Source of the DNA: Oscillospiraceae bacterium
GTDB taxonomy: Bacteria; Bacillota; Clostridia; Christensenellales; QALW01
Length of the DNA: 64,000 nucleotides
Assembly (NCBI GenBank): GCA_022009755.1
Contig: CP091722.1
Location: 1,000,001-1,064,000 of the forward strand
Direction: 5' to 3'
Shown here: positions 18,317-27,855 of the stretch, in pieces
How the letters are laid out: every line of letters starts with the position of its first letter
Numbering within the stretch: the first letter of the stretch is position 1
Program-made: the position numbers and the translations under genes
Notes under the pieces: model-generated
What the model was told of the DNA's origin: nothing
The model's database searches: none
The model's input: only the letters and a program-made list of their open reading frames with translations

Positions 18317-19171
18317 TTACTGCTCCGCATACAGGATGCCCAGCGTACCGTAGCCGCAATGGCTGGATATCACGCAGCCTGCGCGGGTAACAAGCACCTC
18401 TTTGAAATAATTGAGGGACTCAACATATTCCCGCACCTTTGCAAGCACCTCGTCGTCAATGCCGGAATGAGTGATGAAAACGCGGTCGGGGCGTGCTTTA
18501 AGCAGCTCCGGCGTCATTTTCTTTGCATATTTAAGAAGTGCGCGCCCTATGCTGCCCTGAAACTTGACATCGGGACGCATTGCTCCGTTCTCCACTACAA
18601 TGCACGGCTTAATGCCCAGCGCAGCCGCACCGATAGCCGCAATTGCCGAGCACCTGCCGCCGCGCCTTAAGTATGTGGTGGAATCCACAAGAAAGCTGGC
18701 ACGCACCTTGTCCACAAAGTTTTTCTCCAGCTCCTGCTTTATTTCCGTAACGCCCATGCCGCCCTGCGCAAGCTCACAGGCACGGATAACGCTGTGCCCA
18801 ACTCCGGTGGAAAGATTCCGGGAATCCAGCACCGCAATGCGCTCGGGTGCGATCTCGGCGGCAGCCATGGCCGCTATATTATGAGAGGCGGACATTTCCG
18901 AGGAAATACCGGTATAGAAAATATCATAGCCTTCGTTTATATATTTTTTAAATACCGCGTGAACATCCTCCTGAGAAATTGCAGAGGTTTTCGGCACCGT
19001 CTTATGCTCATCCGCCCAGGCATAAACCTCATCCGGGGTTATTTCCTTGCCGTCGCGGTAAATTTTATCGTCCAGCGCCACAAACAGCGGCACTATCTCC
19101 ACATCGTACCTTTTAACAAGCTCCGGCGAAAGATCGCAGGTGCTGTCCGCTACAATTTTAATCTTGTTCAT
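18317..19171 (-). CDS. DegV family fatty-acid-binding protein
   Basis: 284 residues from the ATG at 19171 (MNKIKIVADSTCDLS), which is preceded by GGAGAGAAAGG. The fold starts with IVADSTCDLSPELVKRY and KTSAISQEDVHAVF; IFYTGISSEMSAS and DSRNLSTGVGH are the conserved lipid-binding pocket segments, and TYLRRGGRCSA is a family hallmark. DegV/FakB proteins bind acyl chains for fatty acid kinase. No fakA is nearby. Confidence 0.9.
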   Translation of the reverse strand: MNKIKIVADSTCDLSPELVKRYDVEIVPLFVALDDKIYRDGKEITPDEVYAWADEHKTVPKTSAISQEDVHAVFKKYINEGYDIFYTGISSEMSASHNIAAMAAAEIAPERIAVLDSRNLSTGVGHSVIRACELAQGGMGVTEIKQELEKNFVDKVRASFLVDSTTYLRRGGRCSAIAAIGAAALGIKPCIVVENGAMRPDVKFQGSIGRALLKYAKKMTPELLKARPDRVFITHSGIDDEVLAKVREYVESLNYFKEVLVTRAGCVISSHCGYGTLGILYAEQ

Positions 19172-19447
19172 ACCTTTCTCTCCTGCCCGGTGCAAAAGCC
19201 GTTTGCTTATATCGCTCCGGATTTATTATTTTTGCCTTTATTTTATTTGGATTATAACACAAAGCGCCCGCCTTTTGCCATTGAAATTTTTAACAGTTTG
19301 TAAATATAACTCAGACACTCGAATTCGTGCGCCAAAACCGTTTTGTTCTGCCGTCACGGGACTGTTTTGCCTTATGTGATGCCTCCGTTAATCTGCCCGC
19401 TCATTTTCCTCCCTAAAAACAGAAGAAGGCGAATCGTCGGGAATGAA

Positions 19448-19900
19448 TCAGATAAAATAATAGCTTATAAGCGCCACCGCAATGCCCAGCGCCGCCCCGG
19501 CAAACACCTGAAGCGGGGTATGCCCAAGCAGCTCCCGCAGCTTTTCCCCCGTGACCATCCTTTTGTGCTCCACAAGCTCCATTATTTCATTTAACACCTT
19601 TGCCTGCTCCCCCGCGGCGCGGCGCACGCCGCTTGCATCGTACATTACTATAACCGCAAGTATTAGGGCTATTGCCGTTTCCGTGCTTGTCCAGCCGGAA
19701 TAAAGCCCCGTAAGCAGAAAAAGCGTCATAACCGTGGAGGAATGGGACGAAGGCATTCCGCCGGAGGCAAACAGCAGCCGGAAATCCAGCTTTTTTTCAT
19801 CAATAAGCACAATGATTATCTTAAGCAGCTGCGCCGCAAGATAGGAAAAAAAGCAGGTTACTACTATTTTATTCTGAAAAATCGTAAAAAAATCCGCCAT
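19448..19900 (-). CDS. Divergent PAP2-family membrane protein
   Basis: 150 residues with about four TM helices. ASGGMPSSHSSTV is the phosphatase-like SxxxxH core; the family (DUF212/YuiD-like) lacks the full acid-phosphatase triad. Likely acts on lipid phosphates in the membrane (inference). It lies 27 bp downstream of ispA on the same strand, which fits a role in isoprenoid lipid metabolism. Intergenic 19172-19447 shows only AT-rich sequence. Confidence 0.85.
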   Translation of the reverse strand: MADFFTIFQNKIVVTCFFSYLAAQLLKIIIVLIDEKKLDFRLLFASGGMPSSHSSTVMTLFLLTGLYSGWTSTETAIALILAVIVMYDASGVRRAAGEQAKVLNEIMELVEHKRMVTGEKLRELLGHTPLQVFAGAALGIAVALISYYFI

Positions 19901-19927
19901 CTGGAATCAGCTCTCCAAAATCCCCGC

Positions 19928-20806
19928 TCAGTTATCGCGGGCCGTAATAAAATATGCAAGCTCCCGGAAAAAGCCGTCTGCGGCATCTCCGACCAATTCG
20001 GCTGCGCGCGCCGTCATTTCGCGGGCAATATCGCGCGCCTTTTCCAGCCCGTAGAGCGTAACATAGGTAACCTTGCCGTCATTTGCGTCGCTGCCCGTGT
20101 TTTTGCCCAGCTTCTTCGCATCCCCGGTAACATCAAGGATATCGTCCGTTATCTGGAACGCAACGCCTATAAGGCGCGCATATTCGTCAAAGCGCTCAAG
20201 CGCCTCCTTTGGCGCACCGGCAATGTGCGCCCCCGCCAGCACGGCTCCCCGTATCATGTCGGCCGTTTTGTGCTCGTGAATGTAATCAAGCTCCTCGGGC
20301 GTTATCTGCTTGCCCTCGCTCAGCACATCCTGCCACTGCCCGGCCACCATGCCGCGTATTCCCGCCGCATGCGCAATATCGGCACAGGCAGCAAGCGTGC
20401 GCTTTGGCTCACCCGACTTAAGCGCGCCGGAGAGCATAACCTCAAAGGCATAGCTTAAAAGCGCATCCCCTGCAAGCAGCGCTCTGCGCTCGTCAAAGGC
20501 CACATGGCTTGTGGGTCTGCCCCGGCGCATGGTATCGTTGTCAATGCAGGGCAGATCGTCATGTATAAGCGAATAGGTGTGTATAAGCTCTATTGCGCAG
20601 GCAAAGGGCATTGCCTCCTCCTGCTTGCCGCCCAAGGCGCGGCAGGTTTCCAGCACAAGCGCCGGACGCAGCCGCTTTCCGCCCGCCATAACGCTGTATG
20701 CCATAACCTCCTGAAGATGTGCGGGCACCGCCGCCTCCGGCTGAAAAAGCTCTTTAAGCGCCTTGTCCACCGCCGATGCATCCTGCGCCAGTCTTTCCTT
20801 AAGCAT
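19928..20806 (-). CDS. ispA: Polyprenyl (geranyl/farnesyl) diphosphate synthase
   Basis: 292 residues starting MLKERLAQDAS after GGAGGAG; an upstream in-frame start lacks this site. It condenses IPP with allylic diphosphates. GGKRLRP, LIHDDLPCIDND (first Asp-rich motif with the two-residue insertion of bacterial FPP synthases) and FQITDDILD (second motif) are complete. It follows xseB in the usual xseA-xseB-ispA order. Confidence 0.95.
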   Translation of the reverse strand: MLKERLAQDASAVDKALKELFQPEAAVPAHLQEVMAYSVMAGGKRLRPALVLETCRALGGKQEEAMPFACAIELIHTYSLIHDDLPCIDNDTMRRGRPTSHVAFDERRALLAGDALLSYAFEVMLSGALKSGEPKRTLAACADIAHAAGIRGMVAGQWQDVLSEGKQITPEELDYIHEHKTADMIRGAVLAGAHIAGAPKEALERFDEYARLIGVAFQITDDILDVTGDAKKLGKNTGSDANDGKVTYVTLYGLEKARDIAREMTARAAELVGDAADGFFRELAYFITARDN

Positions 20807-20896
20807 ATAAGCTCCTCCCGCGAAGGCGGCAAAAGCCCCCGCGATCATAAATTAAGTACAGCCGGGTATAATCCTTTATACGCGCCGCCTGTGTGT

Positions 20897-21157
20897 TTAA
20901 TCCTTGTTTGTATAGGCATCCGCTACCGGCTGCACCGTAACTTCGCCGTCCGCCTGCTCTTTAAGCACCTCAATGCGTCTGTCCGCCGCATCCAGCAAAG
21001 CGCGGCACTGCTTTATAAGCCCCACCGCAGTTTCATATGCCGATATGGATTCCTCCAGCGTCATATCACCGTTTTCCATGGCGGCAAGTATTTTCTGAAG
21101 GCGCTCCATTGCCTGCTCGTAGCTGATATCCTTGTCCGCCGTTTTTTTGTTTGCCAT
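20897..21157 (-). CDS. xseB: Exodeoxyribonuclease VII small subunit
   Basis: 86 residues with the family helix SYEQAMERLQKILAAMENGDMTLEES. XseB binds multiple copies of XseA to form the single-strand exonuclease. The start follows AGGAGGC. It lies between xseA and ispA, in the usual order. Confidence 0.93.
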   Translation of the reverse strand: MANKKTADKDISYEQAMERLQKILAAMENGDMTLEESISAYETAVGLIKQCRALLDAADRRIEVLKEQADGEVTVQPVADAYTNKD

Positions 21158-21234
21158 AATTGCCTCCTGTCCGCACGGTTTTCCGCCTCCGTATTTGCAA
21201 AAGGCGGCGAATTGTTAAGCGCATTTTGCGCCTG

Positions 21235-22428
21235 TTACAAAAGCACCTCTTCCACACGGGTCAGCGCCTCACCCTTTTCAAAGCGTATGCGCACTTTATC
21301 CTCTCTTTTAAGAGCCGATGCTTCTCTTACCGCCTGTCCGTTTGAGTCAAATGCCACCGCATACCCTCTTGAAAGCACTTTAAGGGGGGACAGCGCGTCG
21401 GCGCGTGCACAAACGCGCTCAAGCAGCGCCTCCGCCCTTGTTACTTTCTCGGCTGCCAGCCGTTCCAGCTCCCGGTATATGTCGTCCGTCTGCTGCTCAC
21501 GCCGCTCCGTAATGCGGGCGGGCTGCTTTATTATATAATGCTCCGCCGCCTTGTCCGTAATCAGCCGGCTGCGCTTTATTTTATCGCGCGCCCTTGCTTC
21601 AATGTGCGCAAGCAGGCCCTCGGCAGCCGCGCACAGCTTGCCCGTATCCGGCACCGCCAGCTCCGCCGCATGAGTGGGCGTTGCCGCCCGCACATCCGCC
21701 GCCATGTCGCACAGGGTAAAATCCACCTCATGCCCCACCGCGCTTATTACGGGAACCCGGCACGCCGCCACGGCGCGCACCACCCTTTCATCGTTAAAGC
21801 ACCACAGATCCTCTGCGCTGCCCCCGCCGCGCCCGATAATAACCGTGTCCACATCAAAGCGCTGAACAAGCTCCAGCCCGTGCACTATTGCGGGCGGTGC
21901 GTCCGCCCCCTGCACCGGCACCGGGGAAAGCAGTATGTCCACCCCTGCGCCCCGCTGTGCGCTCACCTTGAGGATATCATGAAAAACAGCCCCCGCCGCC
22001 GAGGTGACCACGCCTATCCTTCGCGGAAAAAGCGGCAGCTCCCGCTTGCGGGACTGTGCAAACAGCCCCTCCGCCGCAAGGCGCCTCTTAAGCTCCTCCA
22101 GCCTTTTATAAAGCTCGCCGTCCCCGACAGGCTCCATGCGGGAAACCACCAGCTGATATTTTCCTTTTTCCGTATAAACGGTAGGGCTTGCGGTAACTAT
22201 TACGCGGTCGCCGTTTGCGGGCCTGAAGGTAAGCCCGTAATTTGCGCCTCGGAAAAATGCGCAGTCCACCGCCGCGCGCTCATCCTTAAGAGTAAAATAC
22301 ATATGCCCGGAGGGATACTTATTAAAGCCGCTTATTTCCCCCTCCACCCTTATACCGTTAAGTGCGGAGTCCGCCGTAAGCAGATGCCTGATATATTCGT
22401 TAAGCTGATATACGCCTATCGGTTCCAT
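21235..22428 (-). CDS. xseA: Exodeoxyribonuclease VII large subunit
   Basis: 397 residues from ATG 22428 (MEPIGVYQLNEYI), placed 6 nt after GGAGGGG; a GTG two codons upstream overlaps the site. The OB-fold domain (VEGEISGFNKYPSGHMYFTLKDE) is followed by the catalytic domain with RIGVVTSAAGAVFHDI, IIGRGGGSAEDLW and SAVGHEVDFTLCDMAADVRA, then a helical C-terminus. Length is slightly short of the 400-450 usual. Degrades single-stranded DNA in repair. Confidence 0.95.
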   Translation of the reverse strand: MEPIGVYQLNEYIRHLLTADSALNGIRVEGEISGFNKYPSGHMYFTLKDERAAVDCAFFRGANYGLTFRPANGDRVIVTASPTVYTEKGKYQLVVSRMEPVGDGELYKRLEELKRRLAAEGLFAQSRKRELPLFPRRIGVVTSAAGAVFHDILKVSAQRGAGVDILLSPVPVQGADAPPAIVHGLELVQRFDVDTVIIGRGGGSAEDLWCFNDERVVRAVAACRVPVISAVGHEVDFTLCDMAADVRAATPTHAAELAVPDTGKLCAAAEGLLAHIEARARDKIKRSRLITDKAAEHYIIKQPARITERREQQTDDIYRELERLAAEKVTRAEALLERVCARADALSPLKVLSRGYAVAFDSNGQAVREASALKREDKVRIRFEKGEALTRVEEVLL

Positions 22429-22514
22429 AAACACCCCTCCGGCAGTCCGTTTTTATATGCGATACATTTTTTATGCGTTTTTTGCGCGTTTTTTAACGCT
22501 TTTTTGCCCGTTTT

Positions 22515-23490
22515 TTATAGGTTTTTTTCGCTTTTTTCTGCATTTTCGGAGGCGGCATAGCACCTCTGCGCTATCAAGGCCACCCCGCAGGCATTGTCGG
22601 CGCTGAGCTCCGGAGAGGCGAAAAACACCCTCAGACTGGGGTTTATCTTGCTCAGCTCACCCTGAAGCGCCGCCCTCAAATACTTGCTGGAGGCCACGCC
22701 GCCGCTTATTAGCGCCGTAAAGCAGCCCGTGCGCAGCGCCGCATTCTCTAACATCGCGCACAGCGTCCGCACTATCGCATCCATGACCGCCTCAGCCAGC
22801 GCCGACTTGTTCACTCCCGCCTCAATGGCGCGCATGGCCGCCGCCTCGGTGCCGGAAAGGCTGCATTTCGCCGTCGGTATACACCGGCAGCTTTATCCTT
22901 TTGCCGTCATAGGCCACCGCCAGCTCGTCAATAAAACGGCCGCTGGGAAAAGAAAAGCCCAGAGCCACGCCTACGCGGTCTATAAGCTGACCTGCGCTTA
23001 TATCCCCCGTTTTCATGGCTATTTTGCACACGGGCAGGCCGTTTTTCATTTCGGTTTCCAGCACCTCGGTAGTTCCGCCCGAAAGATGCACCGCCAGAAA
23101 GCGCGGAAGCGCTATGGCAGAAGCGTAAAGCGCCGCCATTATGTGCCCGCTCTGATGGTCGGTGCGGTACAGCGGACAGCCGAAGGAATGCGAAAGCATT
23201 TCCGCCATGCGCACTCCGGCATAAAACACCGGCATATATGAGCCGGCGCAGTTGCGCGGATGCTCGCTTACGGCAATGGCATCGGGCCGCCCGCCCACCT
23301 GCTGCACAAGCTCGCCGTAAAGCTGCGGCATTGCATTGACATGCTGATAAAAGCCCTCGCTCTGACGCAGACCGCGCTGACCGTCCGGGACGGAAAGCAG
23401 CCTGCGCTTTGAAGCAATAATTTTACCGTTTTCATCCACTGCCGCCACCGAAGTGGTGTAGCAGCTTGTATCAAAGCCGAAAAAAATCAT
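22515..23490 (-). CDS. Kae1/TsaD-like protein, frameshifted
   Basis: Two frames (23490-22822 and 22835-22515) join near 22868 to a protein of about 320 residues with the ASKHA fold of TsaD/Kae1. FFGFDTSCYTTSVAAVDENG opens the ATPase fold; the TDHQSGHIMAA segment keeps the HxxxH metal site and HLSGGTTEV is the phosphate loop; the C-terminal ISGGVASSKYLR is also typical. It is more divergent than housekeeping TsaD (no HIGH-length N-terminus of that group), so it is probably the Clostridial TsaD-like paralogue found beside nusB/xseA rather than the tRNA t6A enzyme itself. Confidence 0.82.
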
Positions 23491-23888
23491 AATGTGTTTT
23501 TCATGCAGCCGTCCAGCACGCCGTTAATAAAGGACGGGCCGCCCTCCTCACAATACAGCTTTGAAAGATTTACCGCCTCGTTTATGGCCACCTTAGGCGG
23601 CACATCGCTCATATACATCATTTCGCATATTGCAAGGCGCATAAGGGACAAATCTGCCCGCGGAATTCTGGAAAGCCTCCAGTGCAGGCTGTTTTTTTCG
23701 ATGGCGGCATCTATTTCCCCGCGGTTTTCGTCATAGGCGGCAAGCACGCGGGTTATGTATTCCATATCGGCATCGGTAAGCTCGACATCGCCGAAAAGCT
23801 GGCGATAATTCTCCGGCGCGGTGCGGATATTGTAGGACCGTTCAAACAAAAGACAAAACGCCACTTCTCTGGCTTCTACTCTTGACAT
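23487..23888 (-). CDS. nusB: Transcription antitermination factor NusB
   Basis: 133 residues, all helical. MSRVEAREVAFCLLFE, RADLSLMRLAICEMMYMSDVPPKVAINEAVNLSK and the FINGVLDG ending are hallmarks. NusB with NusE binds boxA in rRNA operons. The stop codon overlaps the next gene's start by 4 nt, so these are co-transcribed. Confidence 0.96.
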   Translation of the reverse strand: MSRVEAREVAFCLLFERSYNIRTAPENYRQLFGDVELTDADMEYITRVLAAYDENRGEIDAAIEKNSLHWRLSRIPRADLSLMRLAICEMMYMSDVPPKVAINEAVNLSKLYCEEGGPSFINGVLDGCMKNTL

Positions 23889-24002
23889 AATTTTACCTCA
23901 TTCCAAAGCCCCGGAATATGCTTTTTGACGGCTTACCGGCGGCGAAGTTTTTACGGAATTGTTCAACACTGTATTTTATCACACATTGCAGCTTTTAACA
24001 AT

Positions 24003-24027
24003 GAAAAAAACGGTCCTGCAAGGACCG
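24003..24027 (-). terminator. Terminator after the DUF5685-DnaJ gene
   Basis: The hairpin cggtcct gca aggaccg (24011-24027) is followed on the minus strand by seven T (24004-24010). It lies 80 bp past the 3' end of the gene at 24109-25509 and before nusB. Confidence 0.8.
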
Positions 24028-24108
24028 AAAAATCGCAGCCGCCGCTGCGGCGCATTTTGCATGCGCTCCCTGCGTTTTTTTTGCGGCATTTCTTAAAAAA
24101 GGCAATAA

Positions 24109-25509
24109 CTAATCCCCCGCGCCAAGGCAAGCGCAGCAGCAGCGCGCGCACAGTGAGGTTTCCGCACGCCCCTTTCGCGCGGTGCGCAGGGCCGTTTCAT
24201 ACCCCAGCTGTACCCCGCGGGCATATTCCGCTTCGCCGCGGTAATCCGCATTGTCCGGCTCCATGGCAAAGCACTGCTCAAAGCAGCTCTCTGCCTTTGC
24301 ATGCCACCCCATTGCGCGGCAGGCAAGCCCCATAAGGAAATACCACTGCGCATCCCTTGACTCCATGCCCTCCAGCAGGCGCTTGGCGCCCGCTGCATCG
24401 CCGGAATTCAGGCAGGCATTCACGCCGGAATAGCGATATTGCTTCTCCTCCCGTATGCCGCACTGCACGGCTCCTCCCCGGGCGCAGGCTTTTTCCCTTA
24501 TGCGGCGGCATATTTCGCCGTAGGCTTCGTTTATTTCCTTAAGCTTTTCTTGTGCAAGAAAGGCAAGCGGGTTGCCCGCATACTGATCGGGATGGTATCT
24601 GCGCACAAGCAGCCTGTATGCTGCTTTGATTTCGTCCTCCGTGGCCGTTATATCCAGCCCCAGAACCTCATAAGGATCCTTCATGCTCCCGCACCTCCCC
24701 GCGCACGAAGAAACCTCCCGCGTTATCCTTGGCAGACCCTGCGTGATAATATTCAATATGACGGGCTTATTTTCCTCCTCAGGCAGCCGCAGGGCAGCAT
24801 TTTCCGCATCCTTAAGGGAAGCGTACAGCGACCGCTCCACCGTTTCCAGCACATTTTCCGGCGATGCCGCGCTTTCTTTCTGCGCTGCGGCAATGGGGTT
24901 AAAGGCACCGCGAGCCGCATCTCTTTTTATATCGTCGGCCGCATCCGTTATATACACCCACCTGCCCAAAGCGTAGCCTATGGCGTAACGCGCGTTATCC
25001 CCGCTTTGCATTGCGCAGAGGCTGCCCATTGCCCCGGCAAAGACATCGGCGCACCTGTCAAGGCAGGGGCACTTATCCCTTTCAAGGCGGCGCAGTGCCG
25101 CCAGCATACCCCTGCATATGCGGTTTTCCTGCGGAAGATTATTGCATGCACATCTGTACGCATGTGCAATTGCGCCAATCAGCGGGAGCTTATACGCCTG
25201 TCCGTCCGCTATATCATCGGAAAGCTTATAATAGGCAAGCAGTATATTAAGATACGCCGCCCTTTTTACCGCCGCAGAATTTACATAATGCCCGCGCCGC
25301 ATTTTGGCTGCGCAGAAAAAAGACTGCTGCGGGCTTTGCGCTCCGCAATCGCCAAGCAACGCAAAAAACGCTGCCTCAAAGGAAAGAGTGCATCTCCCGC
25401 AAAGCGTAAAGGAGCCAAGAGCACGGCAGACTCCGCAATAATAGGCTTTATAGCGCCGCAGCTCCTTAAGGCGCATTTCATCATATGCACATCGGATATA
25501 CCCGAACAT
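24109..25509 (-). CDS. DUF5685 protein fused to a DnaJ domain and TPR-like tail
   Basis: 466 residues as written. Residues 1-270 match DUF5685 (GYIRCAYDEMRLKELRRYKAYYCGVCRALG, CxxC-rich, helical, with KLSDDIADG and FNPI motifs resembling squalene-synthase-type folds). At residue 278, MKDPYEVLGLDITATEDEIKAAYRLL begins a J-domain whose HPD motif is YHPDQY. The rest has TPR-like helices (ACLNSGDAAGAKRLLE; AESCFEQCFAMEPDN) and a Cys-rich end. In relatives these are two adjacent genes, so the fusion may be real or caused by an indel removing the first stop codon. Both parts are cytoplasmic. Start MFGYIRC is preceded by the overlapping 3' end of the DUF4282 gene. Confidence 0.75.
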   Translation of the reverse strand: MFGYIRCAYDEMRLKELRRYKAYYCGVCRALGSFTLCGRCTLSFEAAFFALLGDCGAQSPQQSFFCAAKMRRGHYVNSAAVKRAAYLNILLAYYKLSDDIADGQAYKLPLIGAIAHAYRCACNNLPQENRICRGMLAALRRLERDKCPCLDRCADVFAGAMGSLCAMQSGDNARYAIGYALGRWVYITDAADDIKRDAARGAFNPIAAAQKESAASPENVLETVERSLYASLKDAENAALRLPEEENKPVILNIITQGLPRITREVSSCAGRCGSMKDPYEVLGLDITATEDEIKAAYRLLVRRYHPDQYAGNPLAFLAQEKLKEINEAYGEICRRIREKACARGGAVQCGIREEKQYRYSGVNACLNSGDAAGAKRLLEGMESRDAQWYFLMGLACRAMGWHAKAESCFEQCFAMEPDNADYRGEAEYARGVQLGYETALRTARKGRAETSLCARCCCACLGAGD

Positions 25510-25769
25510 CAGCCCTCGTGCTTTGCAAAATAAACCGTGAGCGCCTCACAGACGACGCGAATTACTATAAGCAAAAGCACAAAAAGGAACGGCGCCGTTA
25601 TGAAGCGCCACAAGCCCGCCGCCACGGCGCCCTGCGCCATTGTTACTATGCCTGATATGACGCCGTGAAAAAATGATCCGGCATCGGCTATAAGCAAGGC
25701 GTAATAAAGTATGCGCACAAGCTTTGCCCCGTATATGCTGTCCAGTTTAAGGAAGCCCTTGAGATCCAT
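25509..25769 (-). CDS. DUF4282 family small membrane protein
   Basis: 86 residues; two hydrophobic helices with the FLFVLLLIVIRVVCEALTVYF segment typical of DUF4282. Its last base overlaps the next gene's first base (ATGTTC/TGA), so it is coupled to the DUF5685-DnaJ gene. Function unknown. Confidence 0.75.
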   Translation of the reverse strand: MDLKGFLKLDSIYGAKLVRILYYALLIADAGSFFHGVISGIVTMAQGAVAAGLWRFITAPFLFVLLLIVIRVVCEALTVYFAKHEG

Positions 25770-26118
25770 ATATTTTCCTCCATATAACGCCTGCGGCGTT
25801 TTAGTACATAATAAAGGATTTTTGCTTTTTGCCCGCCCCGGTTTTATTATGCCCGGACAAAAGCAGCATTTGAGCCGTATTTTAATTAGCCGTATTTTAA
25901 TTATATATCAAACGAATATAAATATAATAAGCAAATAAAAAAGCAATGCGGGCGGCCGAAAGCTTTTTTACGGCAGCCTGCCGGGCGGTATAAATGCTCT
26001 TTGAAAAGTATATCAAAGTATCTGCGCCGCGTCAATAAAAGGCCGCATACAAAAAGCAAAATTCACAAAACGGCAAGCCGAAAAACAAAAAGCCCGGCTG
26101 CTTTTTCAGTCGGGATTT
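25770..26118. other. AT-rich intergenic region
   Basis: About 350 bp with no gene. It contains the tandem repeat gccgtattttaatta (two copies, about 25876-25903) and a long AT-rich stretch that could be a promoter for the minus-strand operon. Nothing more can be supported. Confidence 0.5.
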
Positions 26119-26205
26119 TGGTGCCGAAGACCGGGATCGAACCGGTACGGATTTTACTCCGCAGGATTTTAAGTCCTGTGCGTCTGCCTGTTCCGCCACT
26201 CCGGC
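26119..26205 (-). tRNA. tRNA-Leu (TAA anticodon)
   Basis: 87 nt with CCA encoded. Acceptor arms GCCGGAG and CTTCGGC pair (one G-U); the anticodon loop ACTTAAAAT carries TAA, the long variable arm of a class II tRNA is present, and the T-loop GGTTCGATCCC is canonical. Confidence 0.95.
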
Positions 26206-26334
26206 AAGGGGCGATATCCGCACTTTCAAAAGCCATGCAGACACTGCCGCCCGTTAAGGGCAATGGATATAATACCACGCTTTACAAAAAAGCACAACAG
26301 CTTTTGCATTTATTGCATTGCTGTTTTTGTATTA

Positions 26335-26787
26335 TTACCTTCTTGCCCCGACATACCTTGAAGAGCCGCAGCCGAGAATGAGAACAAACACGGACGGGAA
26401 AAAGAACAGCCCCAGCCCGAAGGGTATGCCGTGTCCGTAGGCGCGGGAAAGCTTTATGTTTTGGATAAAGGCTATCACGCCCGCAGCAAAGGCCATTATT
26501 CCCGCACACCAAACGGCGTAGCGGTTATCAGGCAGCCAGTACTCAAGCATCTGTGCCGCAGCCTGAAGAAGCACGCTTATCCAAAACCAGCAGGGACGCC
26601 AGGATATTTTATAAAGAACATGCATATTGTATATGGGAATTACGGATGTCCAGCCGCTTTGCCCGGCTTTTGTGAATATCCTCCACCATCCCACTATTAC
26701 CATTACAAACAATACGACGCTGAGAAAACTGAAGAACACCGAGGTAAATATATAGGCCGTTAAAAATCCCCATATTGCCGTTATCAT
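26335..26787 (-). CDS. DUF5684 membrane protein
   Basis: 150 residues with about four TM helices. WRIFTKAGQSGWTSVIPIYNMHVLYKISWRP matches the DUF5684 core (KAGxPGWxxxIPIYN). The C-terminus ends RYVGARR. Family role is unknown; in some proteins it accompanies a signal-peptidase domain, which is absent here. An upstream Shine-Dalgarno (AGGAG) supports the start. Confidence 0.8.
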   Translation of the reverse strand: MITAIWGFLTAYIFTSVFFSFLSVVLFVMVIVGWWRIFTKAGQSGWTSVIPIYNMHVLYKISWRPCWFWISVLLQAAAQMLEYWLPDNRYAVWCAGIMAFAAGVIAFIQNIKLSRAYGHGIPFGLGLFFFPSVFVLILGCGSSRYVGARR

Positions 26788-26942
26788 AGTATTTTGCTTT
26801 CTCCTTTTATATTTTTATTTAAGCACTGCTTATATATTTTTCACTTCTGCCGTGCTTATTACGCTTTTTATGGTATTTTTCTTAAAAAAACAGTACTTTA
26901 TTAACGAATTTTTTTACGGTATTTTTGCCGTTTTAATCATTA

Positions 26943-27593
26943 TTATTGCCGCGCTTGGGGTGTGTTTTTTTCTTCCGCGCTGCGGGAAAACACGCACCCG
27001 CAATAGTTCTGCCGGTACAGCCCGTACTGTCGGCTGAGCTCTATGGAGCGCTGATAGCCGCCGCGCTTTTTGAAATCGGAGGGCATATAGCGGGTTCCCG
27101 CCTGCTGTGCCGCCGAAAGACCGATCTCATTTATTACTGCGGCATTTTTATGCGGGCTGACGGTGAGAGTGGTGGCAAAAAAATCAAAGCCGTTTTGCGC
27201 CGCATAGCGCGCGCTTTTTTCAAGGCGCAGCCTAAAGCACGCCCGGCAGCGTTCTCCGCCCTCGGGCGCACTCTCCATGCCGCGCGAGATGCGGAAGAAT
27301 TCCGCGGAGGGAGTATCGTCCCCCACCACCGCTACACCGGAGCAGAACGGCGCCTGCCGCACAAGACGGCAAAGCTCGTCAAGGCGCTTTTTATACTCCT
27401 GCGGGTCTGTGATATTCGGGTTTGAAAAAAACACCGTAATATCAAAATATGCCGTAAGATATTCCAGAACATAGCTTGAGCAGGGTGCGCAGCAGGCATG
27501 AAGCAGCAAACGGCTGCGCGGGCTTCCGCTCGGCTTTTGCTGCTCCCGTGCAACAAATTCATCGGTATAAAGCTGATAATTCACCTTGTTCAT
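26943..27593 (-). CDS. queH: Epoxyqueuosine reductase QueH
   Basis: 216 residues; converts epoxyqueuosine to queuosine in tRNA. LLLHACCAPCSSYVLEYL has the CCxxC iron-sulfur motif, CRACFRLRLEKSA and the C-terminal YCGCVFS complete the ligands of this Cys-rich family (DUF208). The start MNKVNYQLYTDEFV is typical. The queuosine precursor genes are not nearby. Confidence 0.93.
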   Translation of the reverse strand: MNKVNYQLYTDEFVAREQQKPSGSPRSRLLLHACCAPCSSYVLEYLTAYFDITVFFSNPNITDPQEYKKRLDELCRLVRQAPFCSGVAVVGDDTPSAEFFRISRGMESAPEGGERCRACFRLRLEKSARYAAQNGFDFFATTLTVSPHKNAAVINEIGLSAAQQAGTRYMPSDFKKRGGYQRSIELSRQYGLYRQNYCGCVFSRSAEEKNTPQARQ

Positions 27594-27772
27594 GCATTTT
27601 GCCGCCTTTTGTTATAGTATTTCCGCCGGTATTGCGCATTTCACACGCGCCGCTGCATAACATCATCTTATATATTATAGCATCATTCGGCGTTGCGGTA
27701 ATCTGTTTTTTATACTTTTTCGGTTTTATCGTGCTGATGCCGGACGGGGCCTTTGCCATGCGGCATTTATCT

Positions 27773-27801
27773 TTGACTAATTGCGCTTATAATGATAAAA
27801 T
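27773..27801 (+). promoter_or_regulatory. Promoter of the Lrp-aminotransferase-trmL operon
   Basis: TTGACT (27773-27778), a 17-bp spacer and TAAAAT (27796-27801) lie 54 bp before the Lrp start. A small palindrome caaggc/gccttg (27818-27833) just downstream could be an autoregulatory site for the Lrp protein (inference). Confidence 0.65.
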
Positions 27802-27855
27802 AAATAAAATTACGAGGCAAGGCCTATGCCTTGTGCCGTTACGGAGGGCAATGCA

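Noticed and set aside
25870..25905. Tandem gccgtattttaatta copies as an origin or iteron
   Set aside because: Only two copies in an AT-rich intergenic gap and no initiator gene nearby; too little to support.
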